Counted from the first letter of the stretch, positions 33,901 through 45,366 are shown. The stretch: 64,000 bases of DNA from Phascolarctos cinereus (GCF_002099425.1 NW_018344015.1:8346001-8410000); one strand, 5' to 3'. Program-made: numbers and translations. The notes: generated by a model from the letters alone, not told the origin.

Positions 33901-34459
33901 GTTGGGAAATTAGGGTCCTTCAGGGCTAGGAAGGGGACAATAGTCAAGATGCTGCTATTAGTAGAAGAAAGGTAAGGTTATTACCATAACTCTCACTGCT
34001 GGAGGAATAATTGATGGAGTGGCTGATGTTGCTGGCATTTCTACTAAAATATGCAGGTGTGAGATGAAGTAGAAAGGCTTTTGGAGTAGGAGTGGACTAC
34101 TAGATGAAAAGATCAGATTTGGAGATAACAGAGCATTTGGTGAAATTCAGTGGATGTTGTGGTGAGAGGCAGAGAAGTGCTTGTAAGGGAGAATGATGCA
34201 TATAGGGTTTCATCATGGTCTAAGCATGTGGCATCATTGTTCTGTAGGGGTACTTGGGGGAGGTCTCTGTGGCCCCAAGTTCCCAGTATGTGCTGCTACA
34301 GTGCCACTGACCAGGGGCAGCATGAAATAACAAAGCTATGAAGTGCAGTCAGCAGTTTTATACCTTCCTATATGTTATTCTTCCACCAGCTGAGCTTCCT
34401 TTTGTTTCTGTCCTTAGAGAAAGGTAACTTTTTGAGAGTACTGAGCTTACCTAATTGTA
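33901..34459. other. Unassigned insert within the L2
   Basis: Sequence between two L2 parts that fits no element I know; the open frame at 34150-34341 has no familiar domain. Confidence 0.35.
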
Positions 34460-34787
34460 TTCATGCCTTCCTTCCATATTACATAACTCTAGTCTAGACT
34501 AATACAATAGCCTTCTAATTATCCTTCATGCCCATATCCTTCTCTTCTTCAATTCATTTAGCCCACTGCCATATTAATCTTTCTAAAGAACAGTTTTGAT
34601 CATATTGTTTTCATACTTAAAATCCTTCAGTTACTCCCCTCATTGTCTAAAGAATAAAATACAATTTTTTTAACTGGAATCCAGTGTCCTCCTTTATATG
34701 GTTCCAGCATACCATTCCAGCCCCATCTCCATTACTTCCCTAAGCATATTCTGTAGTCCAGTCGAACTGGACAATTCAAGCTTCTCT

Positions 34788-35646
34788 TGTTGTACTGAGA
34801 AATCAGCGAGTAAGACCCAGACAAGATTTAAGATGTGGACTTTATTAGTGCGTGGCTGCAAGGGGTATGCACATCCAAATCAAGCATCAGCCATCAGGGG
34901 TCGAGCTAGGGTTTATATAGAAAAGAGCATGGGAAAGAAATGTGAGGAACACTGCTGAGGTAATCCAAAGATGCAGGTGTCTTTGGGGGCTATGGATTGG
35001 AAAGTACAGGGAGTATACAGGACAGGGAGGGGGATGGATCTTTGAAGTCTGGCAAGAGGAAGAGTTCTTGGGCTGGTCAAGGACACCCCTCTTACTCTGT
35101 CTTGATGAAAGAATGCTCTGCAACAAGGGAAAGCTTTCTCAAAACACAGGAACTTACTGAGGAATTGGGAGGCTTCCAGAGACATGATCTGAGGGCTGGG
35201 GCCTGAGCAGCCCAGCTCTGTGTAGCTGTACCAGGGAGAGAGATAAGGGTCATGCTGAGGCCCATGCATGAATAACTGCTAGGCACAGTGTCCTTGGGAT
35301 GGGGAGTGGTTGTTAGAGACGGTGTTTCTGAGACTAGGGAGAAATTGGGGCACAAGTACAAGCACAAGCACCCGAGCACCCCATCATTACGGGTCAGAGA
35401 TCACACAAACCAGACCAGGTGTCCTGGTCTCTGGTATAAACATAATTATCTAAAGCAATTATATTGCAAGCTTTCTTATCCGTTTGCATTGGAGGTACAG
35501 GCTATGCTGAGCTATGCAAGAGTACATTTCACTATTGTTTAGATTTAGGAGGAAAGAGGTCTGAGGCAAGATTAAGCACCAACTTTTGCTTTCCATGGCT
35601 TAAAGGGCCCTACTACCTAATTGGCAAAATGACGTTCTGCATTACA
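34788..35646 (-). mobile_element. Solo retroviral LTR (ERV fossil), reversed, 859 bp
   Basis: On the minus strand it starts TGTAATGC and ends GTACAACA, the usual TG...CA form. It has a TATA-type box (34912-34919) and, about 70 bases further on, an AATAAA signal (34841-34846). A 4-bp flank CTCT occurs at both ends (34784-34787 and 35647-35650), which fits gammaretrovirus-like (ERV1) integration. No internal viral region is attached, so it is a solo LTR left by recombination. It interrupts an L2, so it is younger than that. The GC-richer composition sets it apart from its surroundings. Confidence 0.68.
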
Positions 35647-35771
35647 CTCTAAATGTACCCTGTATCTTCTTCTTTTTGTTATCCCCTCAGTGGAGGTATG
35701 TCCTTACCATCCATCTTACCTAAGCAAATCTTCTCCTCTCCTAAGACTTAACTGAACTTATACTTTTTATA

Positions 35772-35950
35772 GGATCATAAACATTAATGCCAGTAGGGAT
35801 ATTAGAGGCTAACCAACTCCTTCACTTCATAGACAAGGAAACTGAGGCCCAGAGAAAGAAGTGGCCTAGTTCAAAGTCACATAGCAAGTAAATGACAAAG
35901 CTTGGGTTTGAACCAAGATCTTCTCACAAGGCTTAGTGATTCTGAAATTA
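35772..35950 (-). mobile_element. MIR-type SINE, reversed
   Basis: AAGGAAACTGAGGCCCAGAG, TAGTTCAAAGTCACATAGC, GGGTTTGAACCAAGATCTTC, CTTAGTGATTCT. Confidence 0.75.
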
Positions 35951-35959
35951 AAAATCAAG

Positions 35960-36135
35960 GATTTTTTAAAATTATAAAGCAAGTCACTACTTCTGTTTCC
36001 CTTGGGTTCCTCATATGTGAAATGGGGATAATAATAGTACCTACACTGTAGGGATGTTGTGAGTATCAAATGAGATACTATTTGTAAAGCAATCTGTGAA
36101 CCTTAAAGCACTCTATAAATCATAGCTATTATCTT
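35960..36135 (+). mobile_element. MIR-type SINE, 3' part
   Basis: GTGAAATGGGGATAATAATA, GGGATGTTGTGAGTATCAAA and CTTAAAGCACTCTATAAATC. It adjoins the reversed MIR, so the two face each other. Confidence 0.75.
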
Positions 36136-36349
36136 TATGAGTTAGCTCTTTAACATTAAGACTGTTAATCATCCAAAGAGTGGGTGATTTCCTTTCCTCT
36201 TAATTCTTATAGTATTTACCATATAGCACGTGTCCCATGTTTCTTGTATTATAGATTTCTTCAGTGTATATTTTAATCTCCATTTTACTGTTTTTGAGAA
36301 TTGATTTTATTCCTCTTTGTAACTGTAGCTCCCAGTTTGGTACCTCATA

Positions 36350-36625
36350 TGTAATAATAATAAAAGATGACAATGGCTGGTATTTATATAGGCTTTCAGT
36401 CTTGTCAAGTACTTTACTTAGATGATATCATTTGATCCTCACCATATCCCCATGAGATGGGTGCTATTATTCTTCTCATTTGATAGACAAGGAAACTGAG
36501 GCTGAGAGGTTCAGTGACTTGTTCAGAGTCACAATGTTGTAAGAGTTTGAGGCAAGATTCAAACTCAAGTCTTCCTAACTCCGAGTCTAACTCTCTATCC
36601 AATACCCTATTCAATACCCAATACC
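36350..36625 (-). mobile_element. MIR/THER1-type SINE, reversed, near full length
   Basis: Tail GGTATTTATATAGGCTTTCA and CATTTGATCCTCACCATATC, core GACAAGGAAACTGAGGCTGA, GATTCAAACTCAAGTCTTCC and head CTCTCTATCCAATACCCT. Confidence 0.85.
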
Positions 36626-36679
36626 TCAACTACATAATGGATATTCAGTGCTTGTTGAATGAATAATACTGGTCAAAGT

Positions 36680-36900
36680 CTTGTGCTTGATACGGTCAAA
36701 ATACTAGATTGGCAACCAGGAGACCTAGAGTTCTAGTCCTGGCTCTGTCATTAAATAATTGTGAGATTTTCGGTAAGTCTGAACTTTTTTGTAGGTCAAT
36801 TTCTTCATCTATAAAATGAGAGGATTAGATGAGATGGTCTCTAAGATCTTCCTAGGTTTAATTATATATTTGTAAGTATTCCATGACTCTAGTGTTTTAG
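36680..36900 (+). mobile_element. MIR3/THER2-type SINE (L3-like tail)
   Basis: GACCTAGAGTTCTAGTCCTG, CTTCATCTATAAAATGAGAG, then the L3-like ending TAGATGAGATGGTCTCTAAG...CCATGACTCTAGTG. Confidence 0.7.
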
Positions 36901-37199
36901 AGGATTGGGGGTAATCAAAAAACAAACACATTGTGACGAGAATTAACTCAAAGGCTACTATAGTGCAGGTCAAGTCCTAGCAGGTCCTATCATATTAAAA
37001 GGCATTGAGAAGGCTCCTGAAAACAGGATTCTCTGGCTTGAGAACCAGCCTAAATATAAGGAGGCTAATCATCGGTAGATTGACCCTCAGGTGAAATTTT
37101 TTTGGTGATTTTTTACGAAAGTCTTACTCTGAGGCCTTCTTGTGATTTGGAGGTGATTCTGGTGTCTTGAGAGCTATTTCAGTATCACACTCTGCCCAT

Positions 37200-37310
37200 A
37201 AGCCATGGAGGGTACAAATAAGTATAAGGATACCTTTCTTGACTTTAAGAAATTTATAGTTTTAGTTGAGGAGGCAGGACTAATGTGTCTGGAATACCTA
37301 ATGAAATGAG
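37200..37310 (-). mobile_element. L2 LINE 3' end fragment, reversed
   Basis: GATACCTTTCTTGACTTTAA, GAAATTTATAGTTTTAGTTG resemble the reversed L2 block with '...CTCAAGGAGCTTACAGTCTAG'. Weak. Confidence 0.4.
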
Positions 37311-37464
37311 TGAATGTCTATCAGTTACCCACTTGGTATCTACTGAAGCTGGAAAAGGATGTTGGAAGCAAAATTAAAGGTATGCCTGTCACTGTTTCCT
37401 TTAAATATTTATATCTATATTTATGTTTCTATATATCTAGAAATTTTTGTTATTGAGTTGTTTC

Positions 37465-37680
37465 AGTGAAATTTGACTCTTTATAACCCCTTTTGGAGTT
37501 TTCTTGGCAACTATATTGCAGTGTTTTGTTACTTCCTTCTCCAGCTCATTTTATAGATGAGAAACTGAGGCAAATAGGGTTAGGTGACTTGCCTAAGGTC
37601 GCATGGGTAGGTAATGTCTGAGGCTGTATTTGAACTCAGGTCTTCTTGACTCTAGGCCAGGCTCTCTATCTGCTGCACCC
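37465..37680 (-). mobile_element. Marsupial tRNA SINE with RTE-like tail, reversed
   Basis: Tail side GGAGTTTTCTTGGCAACTAT and CTTCTCCAGCTCATTTTATA, body GTGACTTGCCTAAGGTCGCA, GTATTTGAACTCAGGTCTTC and head CTCTATCTGCTGCACC. The forward version with a CAA tail is at 54089-54358. Confidence 0.8.
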
Positions 37681-37868
37681 TATCAATCTATCTATCTACA
37701 CACACGTACAATCTATCTACACACATACATGTATTCACATATGTCTGTATAGAAACATATGCACATGTATAGGCATATACATGTATACATACACATATAT
37801 GTATGTATATTAATAAATAGATATGTGAATGATCAAATAAATAAATAAATAGATAAATATAGATAAAA
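37681..37868. repeat. Compound low-complexity tract
   Basis: TCTA, ACAC, ATAC and AAAT units follow each other, ending in (AAAT)n and AGATAAATAT. Confidence 0.85.
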
Positions 37869-38499
37869 TAGTGGGAAGCATTTGGAGTGGTAAAGCTGTA
37901 CACAGGATTAGGTAAAACATTAGAATAAAATTAAATACAGCTGTTCTTAGCTGTGGAATCTCATAGGAATTGTATTTTTTACATTAATATCAAAGAAGTT
38001 TCCATGATGGCAGAAAGGAGGGAAAAAATACCTGTTTTCTAGAGTTGAGATTAGTATTTCTGTGCAAGAAGCTTTTTCTCAGGGAATTAAACCAGTGAAC
38101 AAGCAGCTTGTGGCATGAATAAAAAACCTATGGTCTCACTAATATATATTTATTAGATTTATTGATGAAAGACTGCCAATAGTTACTTATTTAATTCATT
38201 TATTTGGTATGACATAATAAGAATGAATATAATATTTCTAGAGTTCTTGGTGAATTTAAAGTGCCTTAAAATCTGTTAACTTGATTTATATTTTAATAGA
38301 TTTCCTATCTCAAACCAAACCAATTAATTAAGATACCTAATTTTTAAGTTCTACTCAAATAGATATGGGAATGATTTCTCTTCTTATAATATCTTCTTAA
38401 TTTTGGGAATACATTATCAAATAATTAAGTCCAATCTATAAAGCAGGCTTGGGAAGGCAGTGGACCTTCTTTGGGCCAAAGCAAAAAAAAAGTTTGGAA
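37869..38499. other. Unassigned AT-rich DNA
   Basis: Nothing recognised. Confidence 0.4.
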
Positions 38500-38765
38500 G
38501 ACACCATAGTTTTTTTTTTTTAATTAAATTTTAAAAATGAGCAAAAATTGATTTTCTTTCTCTCCAACTTTCCACCTTCCATAAAAAGGAAGGGAAGCAT
38601 ATACCAAACCAAACAAATGCATAAAGTATCCATATCCAAAAATACATGTGTCATTTTGAATCCTGAATGTCTTTGCTAGGAGGTGTGTAACAAGCTTCAT
38701 TGTTGGTCCTCTGGAATAGTGATGGGTTGCTGCACTGATCAGAGTTTTTAAATTAATGCTGGAAT
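38500..38765 (-). mobile_element. Probable marsupial LINE 3' region, reversed
   Basis: A left T-run and CTAGGAGGTGTGTAACAAGC, TTCATTGTTGGTCCTCTGGA with CTGATCAGAGTTTTTAA recall a repeat I know from marsupial L1-type 3' regions. Family assignment is uncertain. Confidence 0.4.
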
Positions 38766-39009
38766 TTATAAACCTTGTTTCATTTTAGTTAAGATGACTA
38801 TCAAGCTATTCAGAGACTTTAAAAAATAATGGCTAATATAATGTTTCATGTCATGTTGCATGATTTCCTTTTTGGTCCCAATCCTTGATTTCATCACTAT
38901 AGGTGACTCCCACTATGGAAATTATCTCCACCAATGCAAATTTGCATCTAGTGCATATATTATAGTTTTAGAGGGTTCCCTGGGTTACTGAGGGATTGCT
39001 GTATCTACG

Positions 39010-39095
39010 GTGACACAGCTAGGATATGTCAGAAGCAGAATTTGAACTCAGAGCTTCTGACTCCATGGCTGATCCTTTATTCATAACAACACACA
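39010..39095 (-). mobile_element. MIR fragment, reversed
   Basis: GACACAGCTAGGATATGTCA, GAATTTGAACTCAGAGCTTC, GACTCCATGGCTGATCC. Confidence 0.6.
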
Positions 39096-39154
39096 CTTTC
39101 TTGTTATATAATATCAGCATGACATTTCACAACTTTCAATAAATGACTTACAAT

Positions 39155-39370
39155 AATAATATAGCTAATGTTTACATAGTGCTTACTATATGCCAGGCAA
39201 CTATTCTACATCTTGATCTAAATGAATGAATATAAATACATTTATTTAAGCACTTACTGCATGCCAACCTTTGAACTAAGCCCTGAGGACATGAATAGAA
39301 AAAGAGAACAGTCCTTCCTCTCCAGGAGCTCACAATTTAATTAGAGGAGGAAACAAATATGAGATATTTC
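39155..39370 (-). mobile_element. MIR tail plus L2 3' end, both reversed
   Basis: First CATAGTGCTTACTATATGCC (39175 on), then AAGCACTTACTGCATGCCAA, AAGCCCTGAGGACATGAATA and CCAGGAGCTCACAATTTAAT, which is reversed L2 reading inward from its 3' end. Confidence 0.6.
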
Positions 39371-39959
39371 AATTATAGGATACCTTGGAAGGTCCAGTGG
39401 TCCTAAGGATGTAGCAACAGAGCAGCTAATGTGGCAAAATTATCCTTAAAGTACTTTTGTAAGTCAGACGACAGTAACTGGGGGTTTTGAGGCCATACCT
39501 ACAAGGCAATGCAGTGGCAAGGGAGACAATATTTATAAGTATTTGTGGCCAAAAAAGACATCACTCTGAAGCCATCTTTAAATTTAACCAAGCTTATTGT
39601 TAGAACACAAGCATGGAGTTGGTCATTGGATTCATCAAGACCTTCTACCTGGACCTGCCAGAGCTAGGATTCCTCTGAAATAATTGGCTTTGAGAGTCCT
39701 GTGATCATCTCCTTGCCATGATAAAGCATCAGAGGAAGATTCTGAAGGGGAAGAACATAATACTGCCATAAGTAATGAATTAATTATTTACCTTGGTATA
39801 CGATATTGGATGTCTGATCTACAAAAGTGGGAGTCATATAGTATATATTATAGGATAAGAGACTTATTTAGCTTACTTGAAAAAAATTTGGATGTTTTAG
39901 AAGGTTATAAGATAAATGATGATAATAAACACAAGAAAGCTAATCCAATTAAACTCTGT
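39371..39959. other. Unassigned
   Basis: Nothing recognised. Confidence 0.4.
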
Positions 39960-40143
39960 TTATAGAAGGCATAGTGGTTTGTTATTTCCTTCTCCAGCTC
40001 GTTTTACAAGTGAGGAAACTGAGGCAAACAGGGTTAAGTGACTTGCCCAAGGTGACACGGTCAGTAAGTGTCTGAAGCCAGATTTGATTTCAAGGAGATG
40101 AATCTTCCCATTTCCAGGTTCAGGACTGCTCCACCTAGCTGCC
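39960..40143 (-). mobile_element. Marsupial tRNA SINE, reversed
   Basis: CTTCTCCAGCTCGTTTTACA, GAGGAAACTGAGGCAAACAG, GTGACTTGCCCAAGGTGACA and the head GCTCCACCTAGCTGCC. Confidence 0.82.
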
Positions 40144-40226
40144 AACAACAACAACAGCAACCAACAATAACAATAACAATAACAATAACAATAACAATAA
40201 CAATAACAATAACATAACAATAACAA
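40144..40226. repeat. (AACAAC)/(AACAAT)n microsatellite
   Basis: CAACAACAACAGC then a run of CAATAA units. It abuts the tRNA-like head of the reversed SINE rather than its tail, which is unusual because tails are the normal seed of such repeats. Confidence 0.93.
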
Positions 40227-40239
40227 CACTAGCAGGATG

Positions 40240-40815
40240 AACTATCTGCCCTGATCAGATCACGTTTGGTTCATTGCATTGAGTTCTAGAGGCCACATTT
40301 TCAGAAGCATATAGTTAAGCTAGAGACCATCTAGAGTAGGGCAACCAAAATGGTGAAGAGTTTCAAGTTTCCCCTGTATGAATATTGTTTGAAGGAACTG
40401 TAGATATTTAACTTTGAAGAAAGAAGAATCAAGACGGACATGATAGCAAACTTCTAATATTGGAGGGATTGTCACAAGAAATAGGGTTTAGACTTGTGCT
40501 CATTGGGTCCAGCAGGCATACTGGGGAGAAACAGGTGAGATTACAAAGAAAAACATTGAGGTCTGATATAAAGAAAAATGTCCTTACAACTAGAGTTATT
40601 TAAAAATAGAATGGGATGTCTAGAGACATAGTGGGTTCCTCATCACTGGATGTCTTCAGTGAAAGATTGCATGAGTGTTTGTGGAGTATGTCATAAGAGA
40701 ATTCTTGTCCAGAGAAGGGTTGGGCTTGACAGACTCCTATGTCCTTTTGTACTCTGATATTCTGTGGTTCTGTAATGTGAGTCCCTTTCAGGGGCCCTTC
40801 TGTCTAGCCAAAGCC
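40240..40815 (+). mobile_element. CR1/L3-type LINE 3' end
   Basis: CATTGAGTTCTAGAGGCCAC, GGGCAACCAAAATGGTGAAG, GGTTCCTCATCACTGGATGT, GGGTTGGGCTTGACAGACTC and the ending CTGATATTCTGTGGTTCTGT are forward L3 landmarks in order. It extends into CCTTTCAGGGGCCCTTCTGT. Confidence 0.78.
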
Positions 40816-41289
40816 AAACATTTGGCTTGTTGCCACACATGTCCTGTTCTTGCCATGGTCAGTATTTTGTAATTACATTTTCTCTCCCTGTTATCAGGAA
40901 AATTTTTGTGTTGCATGTAATAAAAGTGTCCTGTTTTTGTTGTTACAGTGGAGGCTGTTAAAAGTTCTTTAACATATTAAACTTAGGGCAGAATGAGGAA
41001 CAAGGTTATATAGCAAGAGGATATAAAAGAGAGTTGGGAATCAGACCTTTTTATACATATTTCCATTTTTTGAAAGAATAAGATGATATATAGCTGCTTA
41101 GAAAGTCATCATTCCAGGGCAACATGATGTCGGGCATGTCACTTTTGCAAAAATAGACAAATGTAGATTTGATAACTAAAATGTGAAAAAGCAAGCTTTT
41201 TTTTTTCTCAGAATTTTCTAATACCATTTTTGGATTCCTTGATTTGACACAAGGATGATTTTTTAAAAATCACCTAGGGGGTCAGAATA

Positions 41290-41520
41290 TATTGCTAAAG
41301 CAACGAGATTCATAAGTAGAGGGGAGAGTAGAGGGAGAGGCTGGCAGAGTGGGGATTCCTGTTTTGACATATCCTGTTGCAATATGGAAAGCTTTCTCTT
41401 TTTTTCTTTTGTTGTAGGGAAAATTCTTCCCCAGAGATCAGTTGGACTTGATGGGCTTCTAAATCCTTTTCTATTTTGATATTAAGTCTTTTTTAGGGAC
41501 CTTCTTTCTAGCCAAGGTCT
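41290..41520 (+). mobile_element. L3-tail-like fragment related to 40690-40815
   Basis: GTTGGACTTGATGGGCTTCT, CTATTTTGATATTAAGTC and GGGACCTTCTTTCTAGCCAA align with the end of the preceding L3, including the part beyond the usual L3 end. Confidence 0.45.
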
Positions 41521-41635
41521 TATCTTGTCTTTTCTCTCCTGCTTTCCTCCCTTTTCCCCCTCCTCCCTTCCTTCTTTTCTTCTCTGTCTGTCTGTCCCTC
41601 TCTATTTCTTCCTTTCTCTCCTCTTTTCTAATATA
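41521..41635. repeat. Pyrimidine-rich tract
   Basis: Over 100 bases almost entirely C and T, with CTGTCTGTCTGTC inside. Confidence 0.85.
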
Positions 41636-42709
41636 CTTCATTGAGATATTTAGAAAATAGTAGTCTATATCTTCCTCTTAGCCTTACCTTGAGGTCAATA
41701 TTCACCTGCCATGATTTTATTTCCTACTGTGCCATGAAATAGTACACTGTGAACAGCCATCATTGTCATTATGGAGCATGAATTAAAGATTTTCTGTCTC
41801 AGCTTTTTTTAAGAGATGCCAATACCAAAATCTAAAAATGGCTAGCAAATTTCATGTATTGAAAAGATATTAAAATAGGGTAAAGCATTAATGCACATTA
41901 TAGCAAAGTGTAGAGAAAATCTATAATGCAAGGACTCAGTTTAAGTGCAAAGTAATTAGAAGATTGAGAGTGATTCAAAATGGGTTGACATTATATCAAA
42001 CCAAAAAATGCCTTGCTTCCTCTGCAAATCACTTTCATCTGTTACATAGAAAACACAATTACTGCCACATGAAGTTTCACTATTTCCATTGCTATTCAGA
42101 AGTGTTCACAAGGTCATAAAATTTCATTTGAACATATACTTTTAAATGATTGTTTCATTTGATAAGTGTGGTTTCATTATACCAATACAGTGAATTTTTT
42201 CTTAGGGTATATATCTTTGATTTTATAGTAGAGAAAATAATGTCTACCAGACAGAATTTTGTCCTTTTTCCTAGACTGTATGCATTCCTTGTATTGTAGG
42301 AAGTATTAATTACCTCAATGAGATGCTAAGTTAAGGTTTCGAATCTAATTAACTCTGCCAAGCTCCCTACTTGTTGGAAATGGAAAAAATGGGTAAGACT
42401 TGGTATGGAAGATGAAAGGCAGAAAGTTAAAGATTGACAAAAAATAAATGGAATTAATCAGACCATTTCCTTTTCTACTGACCTCTAAATTTATCACTGA
42501 TCAGATAAAATTTAGGAAATAAAACATACTTGTAAGTGGTAATGGATACAGAGCGGGAAATGGTCTATTGCACTGTGTCACAGTCCTTTCTGTGTTACCA
42601 TTCCTGTCCTTTCTTCTTCTTCCCATTTATTTAAAGGAAACACTAGTTATAGACCATGTCTTCTTAATTGGTTTAGCATTACCCTAATTGTGAAGATATC
42701 AACATTATT
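41636..42709. other. Unassigned, repeat-poor
   Basis: No element or exon recognised over 1 kb. Confidence 0.4.
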
Positions 42710-42930
42710 GATGGACCTTGGAGTAGTAAACAGAGTTCTGAAGTTAGAATCAGAGGATTTGGATTTTAATTCCATATCTGTAACTAATTGTGTGACCTCA
42801 GGCAAATTCACTTTGCTTTATTTATTTATTTTTGGACTTCAGTTTTCTCATCTATAAAATGGGTTGTAAGAGTTGGACTAGATTATATCTAAGTGTCTTT
42901 CTGACGGTAAATTTATGATCCAATAACCAT
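42710..42930 (+). mobile_element. MIR3/THER2-type SINE
   Basis: GGACCTTGGAGTAGTAAACA, TTGTGTGACCTCAGGCAAAT, CTCATCTATAAAATGGGTTG, then GTTGGACTAGATTATATCTA and TTATGATCC at the L3-like end. Confidence 0.75.
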
Positions 42931-43124
42931 AGATAGCGTAAAATTTTGGGAAAGAGTAATTCAGAGTTCAGTTAAGGCCATTGGATGTGGCTCTATTTTC
43001 AAAACAGTAGTAAATTATAAAAGTAACTTTCTTGAGCAGGAAGTTCATATGAGGTTATGGGAGTAGAAAGATTCACAGTCCCTCCTCCTACATCTTTGCC
43101 TTTCCTCCACATACATCCTACATG

Positions 43125-43285
43125 TCTTATAAAGACAGAGTTGTTTGCATGTTGTTTTTCTCATAAGAATATGAGCTCTTTAAGGTCAGGGACTATGTAT
43201 TTGTCTGTCTTTGTATCCTCAACATTTAGCACAGTGCTTTGCACATAGTAAGTACTTAATAAATGCTTGTTGACTGACTAGAGAA
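43125..43285 (+). mobile_element. L2 LINE 3' end
   Basis: ATATGAGCTCTTTAAGGTCA, GGGACTATGTATTTGTCTGT, CACAGTGCTTTGCACATAGT, AATAAATGCTTGTTGACTGA. Confidence 0.82.
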
Positions 43286-44319
43286 TTAACAGGATTGGAA
43301 TAAAGTTGTCCTCTGAGGAAGTATGAGGGGTTAAATTGGTTTTGGACAGAAAAACCACAAAGAGGACTTGAGATTAGGAAAATAATCAGGAAAAATGGTC
43401 TGAGATCTGAGTAAGGACTTTTCTATGTGCTGTGCCTAATCCCTGACCCCAAGGACTGTTCAGCCCATGAAGGTGGCTCTAATCTGAAGCCTCAATGTTC
43501 CTTGAAGACCTTAGTATCAGGTGGTTCTGGGAAAAAGCTTTTGTGTGTATCCTGTTATTGTCTTAGAACGATCTGTAATTACATTAACATTGCTGATAGT
43601 CCTGAAGATGGACATAAGCATTCTTCTTTCTTAACCTTTTGAAATCCCTTCTATAATATTTTCCCCCACTTGCTGGCAAGTTTTTTTCCCTTTTCATTTT
43701 CAGCACACAAGTGTCTTGTGGACTGGTGTGGCTTCTTTAAGATAGGAGATTGCTTTATTTCTTCCCCCCTTCACTTTTTTCTTGCACCTTATCTTGCCTT
43801 TGCCTCGGACTGGGAAAATGAAAACACTCAGTGCACTTGGGATTTTCAGCAGGCAAGACTGCAGGGCCCCAGCAGCTCTCATTTCACCATTTTTTATGTT
43901 CTTTAAAAATGTCAGTTAGCACCTTCAAAATAAAATCTGCCATCAAAGACTCGCTCCTTTCCTCCCTGTCTGGTACACCAAAGATAGACTTTGCTCTGTC
44001 TGCTTCAGTTCTCAGCTTCCTGTCATGTTTGGCAAAAATTTAATTTCTTCTCCTTCCAGAACAACTTTTGTTTTCATAGCTTCAGCAGCAATTCCTAGGG
44101 ATTTTTTTTTTTTTTTTTGCAGGGGATAGGGGCAGCTTTTGTTTTTGGCCATGTTATGTTTCTGATTCCATGACTCTTTTCATATGAATGTGTGCCCAGG
44201 AAGGATGCCCAAGGAACTACATGGAGTTGATTCATTCAAGAATAGCCTCAATCTATGTCTATTGTTGAGTTTACCCAGCTTTTGTACTGGTCATGGCATC
44301 ATTGTTGATCATCACATTT
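43286..44319. other. Unassigned; poly-T at 44103-44121
   Basis: Three overlapping open frames on the plus strand (43427-43642, 43670-43906, 43831-44043) are short and carry no familiar domain. This is one of the more GC-balanced parts of the window, but no exon can be supported. Confidence 0.35.
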
Positions 44320-44450
44320 ATTTTTAGAAAAATTCTTAATATTGCTTATTTAAAATTTTGAGTTCCACATTCTCTCCCTCACTCTTGCCCTTTCTCTACC
44401 CCTTGAGAAGGTAAGTGATATGATATTGATTATACTTGTGATCATCCCAT
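44320..44450 (-). mobile_element. L1 LINE 3' end, reversed
   Basis: AAAATTTTGAGTTCCACATT, CTCTCCCTCACTCTTGCCC and GATATTGATTATACTTGTG match the reversed L1 3' UTR. Confidence 0.65.
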
Positions 44451-44785
44451 TTCTTTGTGTCCATTAGCAGATGAATAGTGTTGACAAGGTATTTGCCAGT
44501 CACGTCTAATCCTAATGAGAGTAACCTCCATTTATGTGTTAATTTTGCATACCTTATCTCATTACATAGCCCTTGTCCTCTATTCCTATATAATTTATTA
44601 ATATGGATTAATGCCCCGTGTGAAATACAAACACAGAAACAACTGATTAAAGAATAAGCACAAAACAATGAATTGTAAGGGAGTAGATGGAGTTGAATTT
44701 TTGTTTTCTTTTGAAATAGGAGGGTTTTATATGGAGAAAAGTGGTTCGTTCTATGAATGATTCAGTGAATTTTCATTTTATATCC

Positions 44786-44885
44786 CTTTCAGTAGAAGGT
44801 AAGTGCCTTAAGGCAAGGGATTGTTCTCTCCTTTATCTTTTGTGTACCCAGTAGTTAGCCCATAGTAGGGACTTGATATATAAGC
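44786..44885 (+). mobile_element. L2 LINE 3' end
   Basis: GTAAGTGCCTTAAGGCAAGG, TTGTGTACCCAGTAGTTAGC, CATAGTAGGGACTTGATATA. Confidence 0.65.
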
Positions 44886-45210
44886 TCTCATTATATACTT
44901 GTTGTATTAGGTTCAGTGGTAGAAGTTTGGTAAAGTGAGGCAATGATAATGATTCAGGTAAAAAGTAAGTATTTTATAGGACAAGAGATGCTTTGGAGTG
45001 ATTTTTTGGGGGACAAAAAAGACCAGAAAGGACATTTTGAAGAAATAAGGTAAAAGAAAGTAATTCTGACCAGAAAAAAGTTTTGAAGAGAACACGAACA
45101 AGATTCATACCTCTCCATGGAGTTTTAAAAAAGTGAATTGACATGATTAAGACAATGGGAAGAGAAGACATCTTAGAATGTGGAATTGAGTGTGGGATTA
45201 GTTGGAACAG

Positions 45211-45366
45211 TTAAATATTTATTAAGCACCCAGTATATTCAGCATTTTGCTGAGTTCTGGGAATATAAAGATGAAGTTAAATATAATCCTTATTCTCAAG
45301 AAGTTTACAATATGAGGAAGAATGCAATATATACAAAAATTGTTATAAATTAAAATATAAAGTCAA
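45211..45366 (-). mobile_element. L2 LINE 3' end, reversed; inverted twin A
   Basis: Reads TTAAATATTTATTAAGCACC, GAGTTCTGGGAATATAAAGA and AGAAGTTTACAATATG. It is the near-exact reverse complement of 48048-48203: I count six differences over about 155 bases. Confidence 0.8.

Larger units (their letters stand above)
33230..35770 (+). mobile_element. L2 LINE relic, broken by a SINE, an unassigned insert and a solo LTR
   Basis: L2 text appears at 33230-33549 (CTCTCTCGGTGATAGCATAA, CCTACTGAACAGTTCCTAAC) and 33836-33900, and again at 34460-34787 (TCTAGACTAATACAATAGCC, GATCATATTGTTTTCATAC, AGTCCAGTCGAACTGGAC). After the LTR it continues at 35651-35770. The parts are in L2 order. The stretch 33901-34459 is not recognised. 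Confidence 0.65.

Noticed and set aside
39960-40229. Cys-Tyr repeat protein
   Set aside because: It is the translation of the AACAAT repeat and a reversed SINE.
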